Source: Bacillus pumilus (GTDB lineage Bacteria; Bacillota; Bacilli; Bacillales; Bacillaceae). From it: a stretch of DNA of 64,000 nucleotides. Location: positions 1,550,001 through 1,614,000 of the forward strand of contig NZ_CP027116.1 in the NCBI RefSeq assembly GCF_003431975.1, written 5' to 3'. The position numbers were made by a program, and so were the translations under genes. Under the pieces are notes generated by a model, which saw only the letters and a list, made by a program, of their open reading frames with translations, was not told the DNA's origin and made no database searches. Positions 1-8,162 of this stretch are shown here, piece after piece (within the stretch, counting starts at the first letter, position 1; each line of letters begins with the position of its first letter).

Positions 1-112
1 CCGGACAAAACAGCTGGCAGCGGAAATTGAGACCTTGCTTGAACAAGAGGATGTAGACGCGCTTGACGCTCTTTATATCGAAAGAAAAAAACGACAAAGA
101 AAAAGCCGATAA
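1..112 (+). CDS. C-terminal fragment, probable SirC/YlnF siroheme-synthesis dehydrogenase
   Basis: The reading frame is open from the window edge and ends at TAA, giving the last 36 residues of a protein (starting RTKQLAAEIE and ending in a very basic KKRQRKSR tail). In B. subtilis the gene in this position, just before convergent rqcH, is ylnF/sirC, the precorrin-2 dehydrogenase of siroheme synthesis, whose C-terminal part carries a similar TKQLAE-type helix. The identity rests on synteny and this short match only; no catalytic part is visible. The stop codon lies inside the left arm of a bidirectional terminator. Confidence 0.55.
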   Translation, partial: RTKQLAAEIETLLEQEDVDALDALYIERKKRQRKSR

Positions 113-141
113 AACCTCTTGTCAGGATTTTATCGGCTTTT
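101..141. terminator. Bidirectional terminator between sirC-like gene and rqcH
   Basis: A perfect 14-bp stem (101-114 with 128-141, arm AAAAGCCGATAAAA) encloses a 13-nt loop. An A-tract on one side and a T-tract on the other let it serve both converging genes. The left arm contains the stop codon of the upstream gene, and the rqcH stop follows immediately at 143. Confidence 0.85.
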
Positions 142-142
142 A

Positions 143-1852
143 TTATTTTCGCAGCTTTAGGACCACATCTTCGTCAGGTGTGACAAATAATGTTTGCTGC
201 TGATCATACGTCACAAAACCTGGCTTTGCTCCATTTGGTTTTTTCACATGCCTGATTTTCGTATAATCGACCGGGACGGAGCTCGACTCTTTTGCCTTTG
301 AGAAATATGCGGCAATTTGAGCCGCTTCAAGCAGTGTCTCTTCGTCAGGTGCTTGATGACGGATGACGACATGTGAGCCAGGGATATCCTTTGTGTGCAG
401 CCAAATATCATCACGGGCAGCCGCCTTTGTAGTCAGATACTCGTTTTGTTTGTTGTTTTTTCCGACTAAGATCGGAATACCTTGAGACGATTCATATGTT
501 TCAAGCTGAATGGCCGCCGGTTTTTTCTTTTTTGCGTTGCGCTTTTGCTTGGCGCGCAAATATTTTCCTTCAACAAGCTCTTCTCTCATTTCCTCTAAAT
601 CCTTCGGTGAGGCAGAGGACAGCTGCTGAATCAGCTCTTCAAAATAAGCAATCTCTTCATGTGTCCGCTCAATTTGTTCATTGACCGCTTCTACTGCATT
701 TTTTGCCTTTTGGTATTTTGTGAAATACCCTTGTGCATTTTCAGAAGGAGTTTTGTTTGATTTAAGAGGGATCGTAATCTCTCCGCCTTCTTCATCGTAA
801 TAATTGATGACAGTCGCTTCTTTATCCCCTTTTTTGATGGCATATAAATTGGCGGTTAACAATTCGCCATAGAGCTGATATTTATGCGCATTTTGCGATT
901 CTTCAAGGGTTCTGTTTAGTTTTTTGAGCTTGTTTTCATTCTTCTTCTTCTCATTTACGACAAATCGTTCAAGGTCAGACGCTTGTTGTTTCACTCTGTC
1001 TCTTTCAGCTTTGCCGAAATAAAAGCGGTCAAGCAGTTGGCTGAGAGAGTCGAATGTTTTCATTTCACCATCGACATGCTGAAGTTCTAATAAATAGAAA
1101 TACTCTTTCCCATCTTTTCTTGTCAGCTGAGGGGTAAAGGAGTGCGCGCGAATGAGCTGAAACATCTCGAGCAATGTACTTGGAATTGTTTCTTGATTGG
1201 TAAGACCGGCTCTGTGTACCGCTTCCTTTGCAAAGAGCGGAGAAACCCCAGAGAATGTATCGACAATTTGATTCGCGATCTTTCCTTCTTGAAAGCGTAA
1301 ATGCTTTAAAATATCATCCTTCGTTACTTCAAACGGATTCAATTTTTGCTGCGCAGGGGGCAGGAGATATTCGTGCCCAGGAAGCACCGTTCGATAGCTG
1401 TTCACAGATGGAGAGAGATGTTTCAGGCCATCAATGATCTGCTGCGTGTCATCTTCAACAAGAATCAAATTACTATGCCTTCCCATGATTTCAATATAGA
1501 GTTTCCGGCTCTGTTCATCACCAATTTCATTGCGGCTTCGCACATGAAGGACGATTACCCGGTCAAATCCAATTTGTTCAAAACGTTCAATGAATCCGCC
1601 CTCAAGATGCTTTCTAAGGAGCATGCAGAACATTGGAGGTTCGCTTGGATTGTCATATTGATGCTCTGTGAGCTGCACTCTAGCATAGCTCGGATGAGCG
1701 GATAAAAGGAGCTTATGATTTTTTCCGTTTGCCCGGATATGAAAAATCAGCTCATGTTTATATGGCTGATGAATTTTTGAAATTCTTCCACCGGTTAATG
1801 TCTCTTGCAATTCATTTGTCATACCATATGTAAAAATGCCGTCAAATGACAT
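143..1852 (-). CDS. rqcH: RqcH (YloA/FbpA, NFACT family) ribosome-associated quality-control factor
   Basis: Bacterial homologue of Rqc2/NEMF. It binds the 50S subunit carrying a stalled peptidyl-tRNA, recruits alanyl-tRNA and adds C-terminal alanine tails that mark the nascent chain for degradation. The 569-residue product has the NFACT-N domain first, a helix-hairpin-helix region, a long charged coiled coil (about 290-440) and the NFACT-R domain (about 450-560, with [15 protein letters not shown]). The Asp97-Arg98 pair needed for alanine tailing in B. subtilis is present at exactly that position. An upstream in-frame GTG at 1876 exists, but ATG at 1852 follows an AGAGGGTG ribosome site and matches the known MSFDG start. 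It is a single gene, divergent from yloB. Confidence 0.96.
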   Translation of the reverse strand: MSFDGIFTYGMTNELQETLTGGRISKIHQPYKHELIFHIRANGKNHKLLLSAHPSYARVQLTEHQYDNPSEPPMFCMLLRKHLEGGFIERFEQIGFDRVIVLHVRSRNEIGDEQSRKLYIEIMGRHSNLILVEDDTQQIIDGLKHLSPSVNSYRTVLPGHEYLLPPAQQKLNPFEVTKDDILKHLRFQEGKIANQIVDTFSGVSPLFAKEAVHRAGLTNQETIPSTLLEMFQLIRAHSFTPQLTRKDGKEYFYLLELQHVDGEMKTFDSLSQLLDRFYFGKAERDRVKQQASDLERFVVNEKKKNENKLKKLNRTLEESQNAHKYQLYGELLTANLYAIKKGDKEATVINYYDEEGGEITIPLKSNKTPSENAQGYFTKYQKAKNAVEAVNEQIERTHEEIAYFEELIQQLSSASPKDLEEMREELVEGKYLRAKQKRNAKKKKPAAIQLETYESSQGIPILVGKNNKQNEYLTTKAAARDDIWLHTKDIPGSHVVIRHQAPDEETLLEAAQIAAYFSKAKESSSVPVDYTKIRHVKKPNGAKPGFVTYDQQQTLFVTPDEDVVLKLRK

Positions 1853-1927
1853 GTTAGATACACCCTCTTCTTTCACACAAATCTACTGAAAGAACCTTCC
1901 GTTCCTCGTTCTTTAGGCAGTCTTATT

Positions 1928-1956
1928 ATTATAGCATGATTTAGGACGAGTCTGAA
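1928..1956 (-). promoter_or_regulatory. Sigma-A promoter for rqcH
   Basis: Read on the minus strand, TTCAGA (1951-1956) and TATAAT (1928-1933) are separated by 17 bp, about 75 bases before the rqcH ATG. The -10 is perfect; the -35 matches 4 of 6. Confidence 0.65.
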
Positions 1957-2016
1957 TAAACTGGCTTATAGAACACTGCATATGAGAGAGAACAAAAGAG
2001 GAGTGGACGAGGTCAA

Positions 2017-4692
2017 ATGAATTGGCATGAACTGAACCAAACCGATTTATTAAAAACAATGAATACATCGATAGGTGACGGACTGTCAGAAGAAGATGTA
2101 CAAAAACGACTTGAAAAACACGGGCCAAATGAATTGCAGGAAGGGAAAAAGGCGTCGGCTCTAATTATTTTTTTAGCGCAATTTAAAGACTTTATGGTGT
2201 TAATCTTGCTTGCGGCAACGATCATTTCTGCTTTTTTAGGTGAATACATTGATGCAGTCGCGATTGTAGCGATTGTTTTGATTAATGGAGTGCTCGGTTT
2301 TTATCAAGAACGCCGGGCAGAAAAATCTCTTCAAGCACTAAAAGAATTATCAACCCCGCATGTGTATGCTAGGAGGAATAATGAGTGGGTCAAGATTCCG
2401 TCTAAACACCTCGTTCCAGGGGATATTGTGAAATTTTCAAGTGGAGACCGGATTGGGGCAGACATTAGATTACTAGAAACAAAGAGTTTAGAGATTGAAG
2501 AATCTGCTCTCACTGGAGAATCCATCCCTGCGGTCAAACACGCAAGTCCGCTTTCACGTGACCATGTATCGCTTGGTGATTTGACGAACATGGCGTTTAT
2601 GGGGACGCTTGTCACGAGGGGAAGCGGTGTAGGTGTCGTCATTGGTACAGGGATGAATACAGCGATGGGGCAAATTGCCGGCATGCTGGATGCGGCAGGG
2701 AATATGGAAACGCCGCTGCAAAGACGTCTCGAACAGCTTGGAAAGATTCTGATTGTTGCTGCTCTATTTTTAACTGTGCTCGTTGTGGTTCTTGGTGTTG
2801 TGCAAGGACATGATTTGTACCATATGTTCCTGGCGGGTGTATCTCTTGCCGTTGCTGCCATTCCAGAAGGACTTCCAGCAATCGTCACCGTCGCACTGTC
2901 TCTAGGGGTGCAGCGGATGATCAAGCAAAAATCGATCGTCAGAAAGCTCCCGGCGGTGGAAACGCTTGGCTGCGCGTCGATCATCTGCTCAGATAAAACA
3001 GGGACAATGACGCAAAATAAAATGACTGTCACACACGTATGGGCAGAGGGCAAAACGTGGAATATTTCTGGTACGGGCTATGAGCCATCTGGTGATTTCA
3101 CCTTAAACGGAGAACTTGTCCATGTTGACAAACATTCAAGTCTGCAAAAGGTGTTATTATATGGTGCGCTTTGTAATACATCAACCATCGTTGAAAAAGA
3201 TGGGGAGATGAGGCTTGATGGAGATCCTACAGAGGGGGCACTTCTCACCGCTGCACGTAAAGCGGGTTTTACTGAGCAATTCATTGAAGCTGGATTTCAC
3301 GTCGTAGAGGAGTTTCCTTTTGATTCAGAAAGAAAGATGATGTCAGTCGTCGTCGAAACGAATCAAAAAGAGCGGTATGTCATTGCAAAAGGAGCGCCAG
3401 ATGTCCTGATGAATCGTTCAAGTCATATCATGCACGGCGGCCGCACCGCTTCTTTTTCAACCACTCACAGGCAAGAAACAGAAGCTGCGATTCAAGGTTT
3501 AGCAAGACAGGCGCTGAGAACGATTGCCATTGCTTATAAAAAAGTCAGTCTGACAGAGAAAATCACCTCTGTCCAGCAGGCTGAAACTGATTTAACATTT
3601 ATCGGGTTACAAGGCATGATCGATCCACCTCGTCCTGAAGTCAGACGAGCGATTAAAGAGTGCAGGGATGCTGGTATAAAAACGGTCATGATTACAGGCG
3701 ATCACGTGGAAACAGCCAAAGCGATCGCAAAAGACTTAAGCCTTTTACCGAAGCAAGGAAAGGTACTCGACGGAAAAGCGTTAGATCACATGAGTGACAA
3801 AGAGCTTGAGCAAATGGCTGAAAATGTATATGTCTTTGCACGGGTCTCACCCGAGCATAAGCTGAGAATTGTGAAAGCCTATCAAAAAAATGGACATATT
3901 GTAGCGATGACAGGTGATGGGGTCAATGATGCGCCTGCAATTAAGCAAGCAGATATTGGCATCTCTATGGGCATCACTGGGACAGACGTAGCCAAAGAAG
4001 CATCTTCTCTTATTTTGCTTGATGACAACTTTGCTACCATTAAATCCGCCATAAAAGAAGGCCGGAATATTTATGAAAACATTCGGAAGTTCGTCCGGTA
4101 TTTGCTGGCATCAAATGTGGGAGAAATTTTGGTGATGCTGTTCGCAATGCTTCTAGCCCTTCCGCTTCCTCTCGTTCCTATTCAAATTTTATGGGTCAAC
4201 CTCGTCACAGATGGTCTCCCGGCGATGGCTCTTGGTATGGATAAGCCAGAAGGCGATGTCATGAAAAGGAAGCCGAGGAATATGAAAGAGGGTATTTTTG
4301 CAAGAGGCCTCGGCTGGAAGGTTATATCTAGAGGGTTTCTCATCGGGCTTGCGACCCTTTTAGCATTTGTGTTTGTCTATCACCGCGATCCGAACAACCT
4401 GCCATATGCGCAAACTGTTGCATTTAGTACGCTTGTGTTGGCGCAGCTCATTCATGTATTTGACTGCCGCAGTGAACGATCCATCTTCGAACGGAATCCA
4501 TTTGGGAATCTCTATTTGATCGGTGCGGTTTTGTCATCACTTTTACTTATGTTCGTGGTTATTTATTATCCGCCGCTTCAGCCGATTTTCAAAACGGTGG
4601 CCATTGCACCAATCGATTGGCTGCTGATCATCGGAATGTCTGCACTGCCAACTTTTTTACTGGCAGGATCACTTTTGACAAGAAAAAAATAA
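2017..4692 (+). CDS. yloB: P-type Ca2+-transporting ATPase (SERCA type)
   Basis: Membrane calcium pump that couples ATP hydrolysis to Ca2+ export; in B. subtilis YloB is linked to calcium handling in spores. At 891 residues it has the normal family size. It shows an N-terminal cation-ATPase domain, the actuator TGES at 166-169, the TM4 motif PEGLP at 283-287 (PEGL is typical of Ca2+ pumps), the phosphorylation motif DKTGT with Asp326, the hinge GDGVNDAP from about 633, and a run of C-terminal membrane helices. The start is preceded by purine-rich AAAAGAGGAGTGGACGAGG. It is monocistronic by layout, with a hairpin terminator after the stop. Confidence 0.96.
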   Translation: MNWHELNQTDLLKTMNTSIGDGLSEEDVQKRLEKHGPNELQEGKKASALIIFLAQFKDFMVLILLAATIISAFLGEYIDAVAIVAIVLINGVLGFYQERRAEKSLQALKELSTPHVYARRNNEWVKIPSKHLVPGDIVKFSSGDRIGADIRLLETKSLEIEESALTGESIPAVKHASPLSRDHVSLGDLTNMAFMGTLVTRGSGVGVVIGTGMNTAMGQIAGMLDAAGNMETPLQRRLEQLGKILIVAALFLTVLVVVLGVVQGHDLYHMFLAGVSLAVAAIPEGLPAIVTVALSLGVQRMIKQKSIVRKLPAVETLGCASIICSDKTGTMTQNKMTVTHVWAEGKTWNISGTGYEPSGDFTLNGELVHVDKHSSLQKVLLYGALCNTSTIVEKDGEMRLDGDPTEGALLTAARKAGFTEQFIEAGFHVVEEFPFDSERKMMSVVVETNQKERYVIAKGAPDVLMNRSSHIMHGGRTASFSTTHRQETEAAIQGLARQALRTIAIAYKKVSLTEKITSVQQAETDLTFIGLQGMIDPPRPEVRRAIKECRDAGIKTVMITGDHVETAKAIAKDLSLLPKQGKVLDGKALDHMSDKELEQMAENVYVFARVSPEHKLRIVKAYQKNGHIVAMTGDGVNDAPAIKQADIGISMGITGTDVAKEASSLILLDDNFATIKSAIKEGRNIYENIRKFVRYLLASNVGEILVMLFAMLLALPLPLVPIQILWVNLVTDGLPAMALGMDKPEGDVMKRKPRNMKEGIFARGLGWKVISRGFLIGLATLLAFVFVYHRDPNNLPYAQTVAFSTLVLAQLIHVFDCRSERSIFERNPFGNLYLIGAVLSSLLLMFVVIYYPPLQPIFKTVAIAPIDWLLIIGMSALPTFLLAGSLLTRKK

Positions 4693-4712
4693 TTCGTTAT
4701 GGTATAATTTTG

Positions 4713-4745
4713 AGGTAATAGTGTCTGCTATTACCTTTTTCATTT
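4713..4745 (+). terminator. Terminator after yloB
   Basis: A 9-bp stem (4713-4721 AGGTAATAG with 4728-4736 CTATTACCT) encloses a 6-nt loop and is followed by a T-rich tract. It is GC-poor, so probably of moderate strength. Confidence 0.65.
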
Positions 4746-4775
4746 TATTAATATGAAAGAATTGGGTGTTTTGAC

Positions 4776-5651
4776 ATGATACGCAGTATGACGGGATTCG
4801 GCCAAGCGAGTAAAACGGATGGAGAACTGACAGTGTCAGTTGAGCTAAAATCGGTCAATCACCGTTTTAAAGAGGTTCATGCCCGTTTGCCGAGGCCGCT
4901 TTTATATTTCGAAGATTCATTAAAAAAAATCATTCTTCGTCACGTGCAGCGCGGTAGAATTGAGCTGTTTGTTACGATTGAAGGCGGTAAACTAGCAAGC
5001 CGGTCCTTGCAGATCGACTGGCCGCTGCTTGATGAATACATGAAAGCCGCAAAAGACCTTGAGGAGCGCTATCACATTTCAGGCATTCAGCATGCACATG
5101 ATTTACTGAAGCTAGAACAGGCTGTTCAAGTAGAAGAGTCAGTCAGCCGAAATGAACAGTTAGAGCAATTACTGCTGGATGCTTGTGAAACTGCTGTTAA
5201 AGAGCTTTGCTTCATGAGAGAGCAGGAGGGGACGTCTCTTCAAAAAGACTGTGAACTGAGACTTTCTGAATTAGAGGCTTATACAGAAGAAATCAAAGTC
5301 TTTGCACCAGAGGTTGTGAAACAGTACAAAGACAGATTGAATCAGCGACTGCAAGAATGGATTGGTGAGGCGCTTGATGAAAGCAGACTGATAACAGAGG
5401 CTGCCATCTTTGCTGACCGCTGCGACATTACAGAAGAGATCACGAGATTGGAAAGTCATTTTCAGCAGTTCCAGCAAATCTTGATGCAAGGCGGTGCTGC
5501 CGGCCGAAAGCTGGATTTTCTTGTACAGGAGCTCAACCGTGAAGTGAACACCATTGGGTCAAAAGCAAACCATCACCATTTAACAAAGCTCGTGGTTGAA
5601 ATGAAAAGTGCTATTGAAAAAATAAAAGAACAAGTGCAAAATATAGAATAG
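4776..5651 (+). CDS. yloC: YicC/YloC family endoribonuclease-like protein
   Basis: Member of the YicC family; the E. coli and B. subtilis members have been described as endoribonucleases that act on small or structured RNA. The product is 291 residues, the family norm. It has the N-terminal signature MIRSMTGFGQA and a helical middle. The conserved C-terminal DUF1732 portion contains DRCDITEEI, RKLDFLVQE and the tail motif NREVNTIGSKA. It heads the group yloC-remA-gmk-rpoZ. There is no clear Shine-Dalgarno; GAATTGGGTGTTTTGAC precedes the ATG, which is fixed by the conserved MIRSMTGFG start. Family assignment is certain; the in vivo substrate is not shown by the sequence. Confidence 0.94.
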   Translation: MIRSMTGFGQASKTDGELTVSVELKSVNHRFKEVHARLPRPLLYFEDSLKKIILRHVQRGRIELFVTIEGGKLASRSLQIDWPLLDEYMKAAKDLEERYHISGIQHAHDLLKLEQAVQVEESVSRNEQLEQLLLDACETAVKELCFMREQEGTSLQKDCELRLSELEAYTEEIKVFAPEVVKQYKDRLNQRLQEWIGEALDESRLITEAAIFADRCDITEEITRLESHFQQFQQILMQGGAAGRKLDFLVQELNREVNTIGSKANHHHLTKLVVEMKSAIEKIKEQVQNIE

Positions 5652-5674
5652 TCATTGTGTATGCTGTTTACAGT

Positions 5675-5702
5675 ACGTCTCTTTCGGCGAGACTAGAGAC
5701 GT
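5675..5702 (+). other. Hairpin in the yloC-remA gap
   Basis: An 8-bp perfect stem (ACGTCTCT 5675-5682 with AGAGACGT 5695-5702) encloses a 12-nt loop, followed by TTATATTA. It could be a weak terminator or attenuator before remA. Only a short, broken T-run follows, so function is uncertain. Confidence 0.45.
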
Positions 5703-5727
5703 TTATATTACAGGGGGACGTTAGAAG

Positions 5728-5997
5728 ATGACCATAAAGTTGATCAATATCGGATTTGGAAACATCATTTCTGCGAATCGAATGATTTCGATTGTCAGTC
5801 CGGAATCAGCACCGATTAAACGAATGATACAAGACGCAAGAGATCGAGGCATGCTCATAGATGCTACATACGGGAGAAGAACCCGTGCTGTTGTCATTAT
5901 GGACAGTGACCATGTCATCTTATCTGCCGTTCAGCCTGAGACTGTCGCGCAAAGACTTTCTGTAAAAGAAGAAATCATAGATGAAGGGCAGGGGTAA
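5728..5997 (+). CDS. remA: RemA DNA-binding regulator of biofilm matrix genes
   Basis: RemA (YlzA, DUF370) is a small DNA-binding protein that activates extracellular matrix operons (eps, tapA) and osmoprotection genes in B. subtilis. The 89-residue product is of family length and begins [12 protein letters not shown], with the conserved segment [15 protein letters not shown] and a central Arg-rich patch (Arg50, Arg51, Arg53). The upstream GGGGGAC ribosome site is strong. It lies between yloC and gmk as in B. subtilis; this location within a nucleotide/RNA cluster gives no hint of its regulatory job. Confidence 0.95.
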   Translation: MTIKLINIGFGNIISANRMISIVSPESAPIKRMIQDARDRGMLIDATYGRRTRAVVIMDSDHVILSAVQPETVAQRLSVKEEIIDEGQG

Positions 5998-6621
<624 letters not shown>

Positions 6622-6624
6622 ACC

Positions 6625-6828
6625 ATGTTAGATCCTTCAATTGACTCTTTGATGAATAAACTTGATTCAAAATATACACTTGTGACAGTGTCTGCACGTC
6701 GTGCACGTGAAATGCAGATCCACCAAGATCAGCAAATCGAAAACACAAAGTCTTACAAATTCGTAGGCAAAGCACTGGAAGAAATCGATGCCGGTCTTTT
6801 GACATTTGAAAAAGAGGATCAAGAATAA
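6625..6828 (+). CDS. rpoZ: RNA polymerase omega subunit
   Basis: Omega (YloH) helps assemble and stabilise the beta-prime subunit of RNA polymerase. The 67-residue length is standard. Characteristic features are the [17 protein letters not shown] start, the central segment SARRAREMQ (the omega AKRARQ-like motif), and an acidic C-terminal tail after KALEEIDAG. Its ribosome site (GCTGGGGG) lies in the end of gmk, indicating coupling. A strong hairpin terminator follows. Confidence 0.95.
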
Positions 6829-6858
6829 CACATCGCTTCTGCTATGAGATACGATACG

Positions 6859-6900
6859 TTCAAAAAAGTCAAAACTATGATTGGTTTTGACTTTTTTGAA
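6859..6900 (+). terminator. Strong hairpin terminator after rpoZ
   Basis: A perfect 17-bp stem (6859-6875 with 6884-6900) encloses an 8-nt loop. The T-run is built into the right arm (GTTTTGACTTTTTTGAA). I found no promoter between this hairpin and coaBC, so read-through probably feeds the next genes. Confidence 0.8.
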
Positions 6901-6944
6901 TTGTAGACGAATTTGTGAAAAAGGCCGTTAAGGGGGACAAACAA

Positions 6945-8162
6945 ATGTTACAGTCAAAAAATATTTTACTTGGTGTCAGTGGAGGAATCGCCGTATATAA
7001 AGCAGCTGCACTTACTAGTAAACTCGTACAAGCAGGCGCAAATGTAAGAGTGATTATGACGGAATCTGCCCGTGAGTTTGTGTCTCCGCTTACCTTCCAA
7101 GCTCTGTCTCGACACGAGGTGTATGTAGATACATTTAAAGAAAACAATCCAAAAGTCATTGCACATATTGACGTAGCTGACTGGGCCGATCTCATTCTTG
7201 TTGCCCCTGCAACAGCACATACGATTGGTAAAATGGCCGCAGGGCTTGCAGATGACATGCTCACGACGACCTTGCTTGCTTCAACAGCTCCTGTATGGAT
7301 CGCACCAGCTATGAATGTGCATATGTATGATCACCCGGCTGTGAAGCGAAACATTCGCACCTTATACGAAGATGGCTACCGTTTTATTGAACCAAGTGAA
7401 GGTTATTTAGCCTGCGGCTACATTGGAAAAGGGCGGTTAGAGGAACCTGGAAAAATTGTGGAGCACATCCGTGCATTTTTTGCGGAGCCAAAAAGTTTAC
7501 CGCTCGCAGGTAAAAAAGTTGTGGTGACAGCAGGTCCTACACGAGAAGTCATCGATCCTGTGCGTTTCTTTACAAATCGATCTTCAGGAAAAATGGGCTA
7601 TGCGATTGCAGAGGCAGCTCAGCAAATGGGAGCTGATGTGACGCTTATTTCAGGACCTGTTTCTTTAACGGCGCCTGACCACGTACGTGTAGTGAACGTT
7701 GAATCGGCAGAGGATATGTATCAAGCTGCATTAGAAGTGTACGAGGAAGCGGACCTTGTCATTAAATCAGCAGCTGTTGCCGACTATACCCCTGTGACAT
7801 CATATCCTCATAAATTGAAAAAACAGGACGGCGCTTTAGAGATTGAATTCACTCGGACAAAAGATATTTTAAAGGAGCTGGGAAATAGGAAAGAGCATCA
7901 AGTGCTTGTCGGTTTTGCAGCTGAAACGCAGGATGTAGAATTTTATGCGAAAAAGAAAATCGAATCCAAGCATTTAGATATGATTGTCGCTAACAATGTG
8001 ACCAAAGAAGGTGCAGGTTTTGGCACAGATACAAATGTAGCAGTGATCATCAAAGCTGATGGAACAACAAAAGAGCTACCAATGATGAGCAAAAAAGACC
8101 TCGCTTTTGAAATTTTAAAGGAGGCAAAACAGCTGCTGCCAAAAGAGCGTGATCGATCATGA
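6945..8162 (+). CDS. coaBC: Bifunctional phosphopantothenoylcysteine decarboxylase / synthase
   Basis: CoaBC carries out two steps of coenzyme A synthesis: ligation of cysteine to 4-phosphopantothenate (CoaB, C-terminal half) and decarboxylation to 4-phosphopantetheine (CoaC, FMN-dependent N-terminal half). In the 405-residue protein, CoaC shows the catalytic His74, the substrate motif PAMN at 121-124 and the active Cys157 in the ACGYIGKGRL flap. CoaB shows TAGPTRE, FFTNRSSGKMGYA and the lysine-rich KLKKQ motif. ATG at 6945 was chosen because it follows AAGGGGG with 8-nt spacing and matches the B. subtilis start; an in-frame codon at 6915 would add ten residues and lacks a site. The end overlaps priA. 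Confidence 0.96.
   Translation: MLQSKNILLGVSGGIAVYKAAALTSKLVQAGANVRVIMTESAREFVSPLTFQALSRHEVYVDTFKENNPKVIAHIDVADWADLILVAPATAHTIGKMAAGLADDMLTTTLLASTAPVWIAPAMNVHMYDHPAVKRNIRTLYEDGYRFIEPSEGYLACGYIGKGRLEEPGKIVEHIRAFFAEPKSLPLAGKKVVVTAGPTREVIDPVRFFTNRSSGKMGYAIAEAAQQMGADVTLISGPVSLTAPDHVRVVNVESAEDMYQAALEVYEEADLVIKSAAVADYTPVTSYPHKLKKQDGALEIEFTRTKDILKELGNRKEHQVLVGFAAETQDVEFYAKKKIESKHLDMIVANNVTKEGAGFGTDTNVAVIIKADGTTKELPMMSKKDLAFEILKEAKQLLPKERDRS

Noticed and set aside
2331..3053. 240-codon open frame on the minus strand inside yloB
   Set aside because: It is antisense to conserved P-type ATPase motifs, has no ribosome site, and its product is low-complexity Ser/Thr-rich; a shadow of yloB codon usage.
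4675..4708. TTGACA and TATAAT near the end of yloB as a yloC promoter
   Set aside because: The spacing is 22 bp and the implied start would fall in the yloB terminator hairpin; not a credible promoter as it stands.
6799..6828. TTGACA at the end of rpoZ as a coaBC promoter
   Set aside because: No acceptable -10 lies 16-18 bp downstream, and the strong hairpin at 6859-6900 would stop the transcript.
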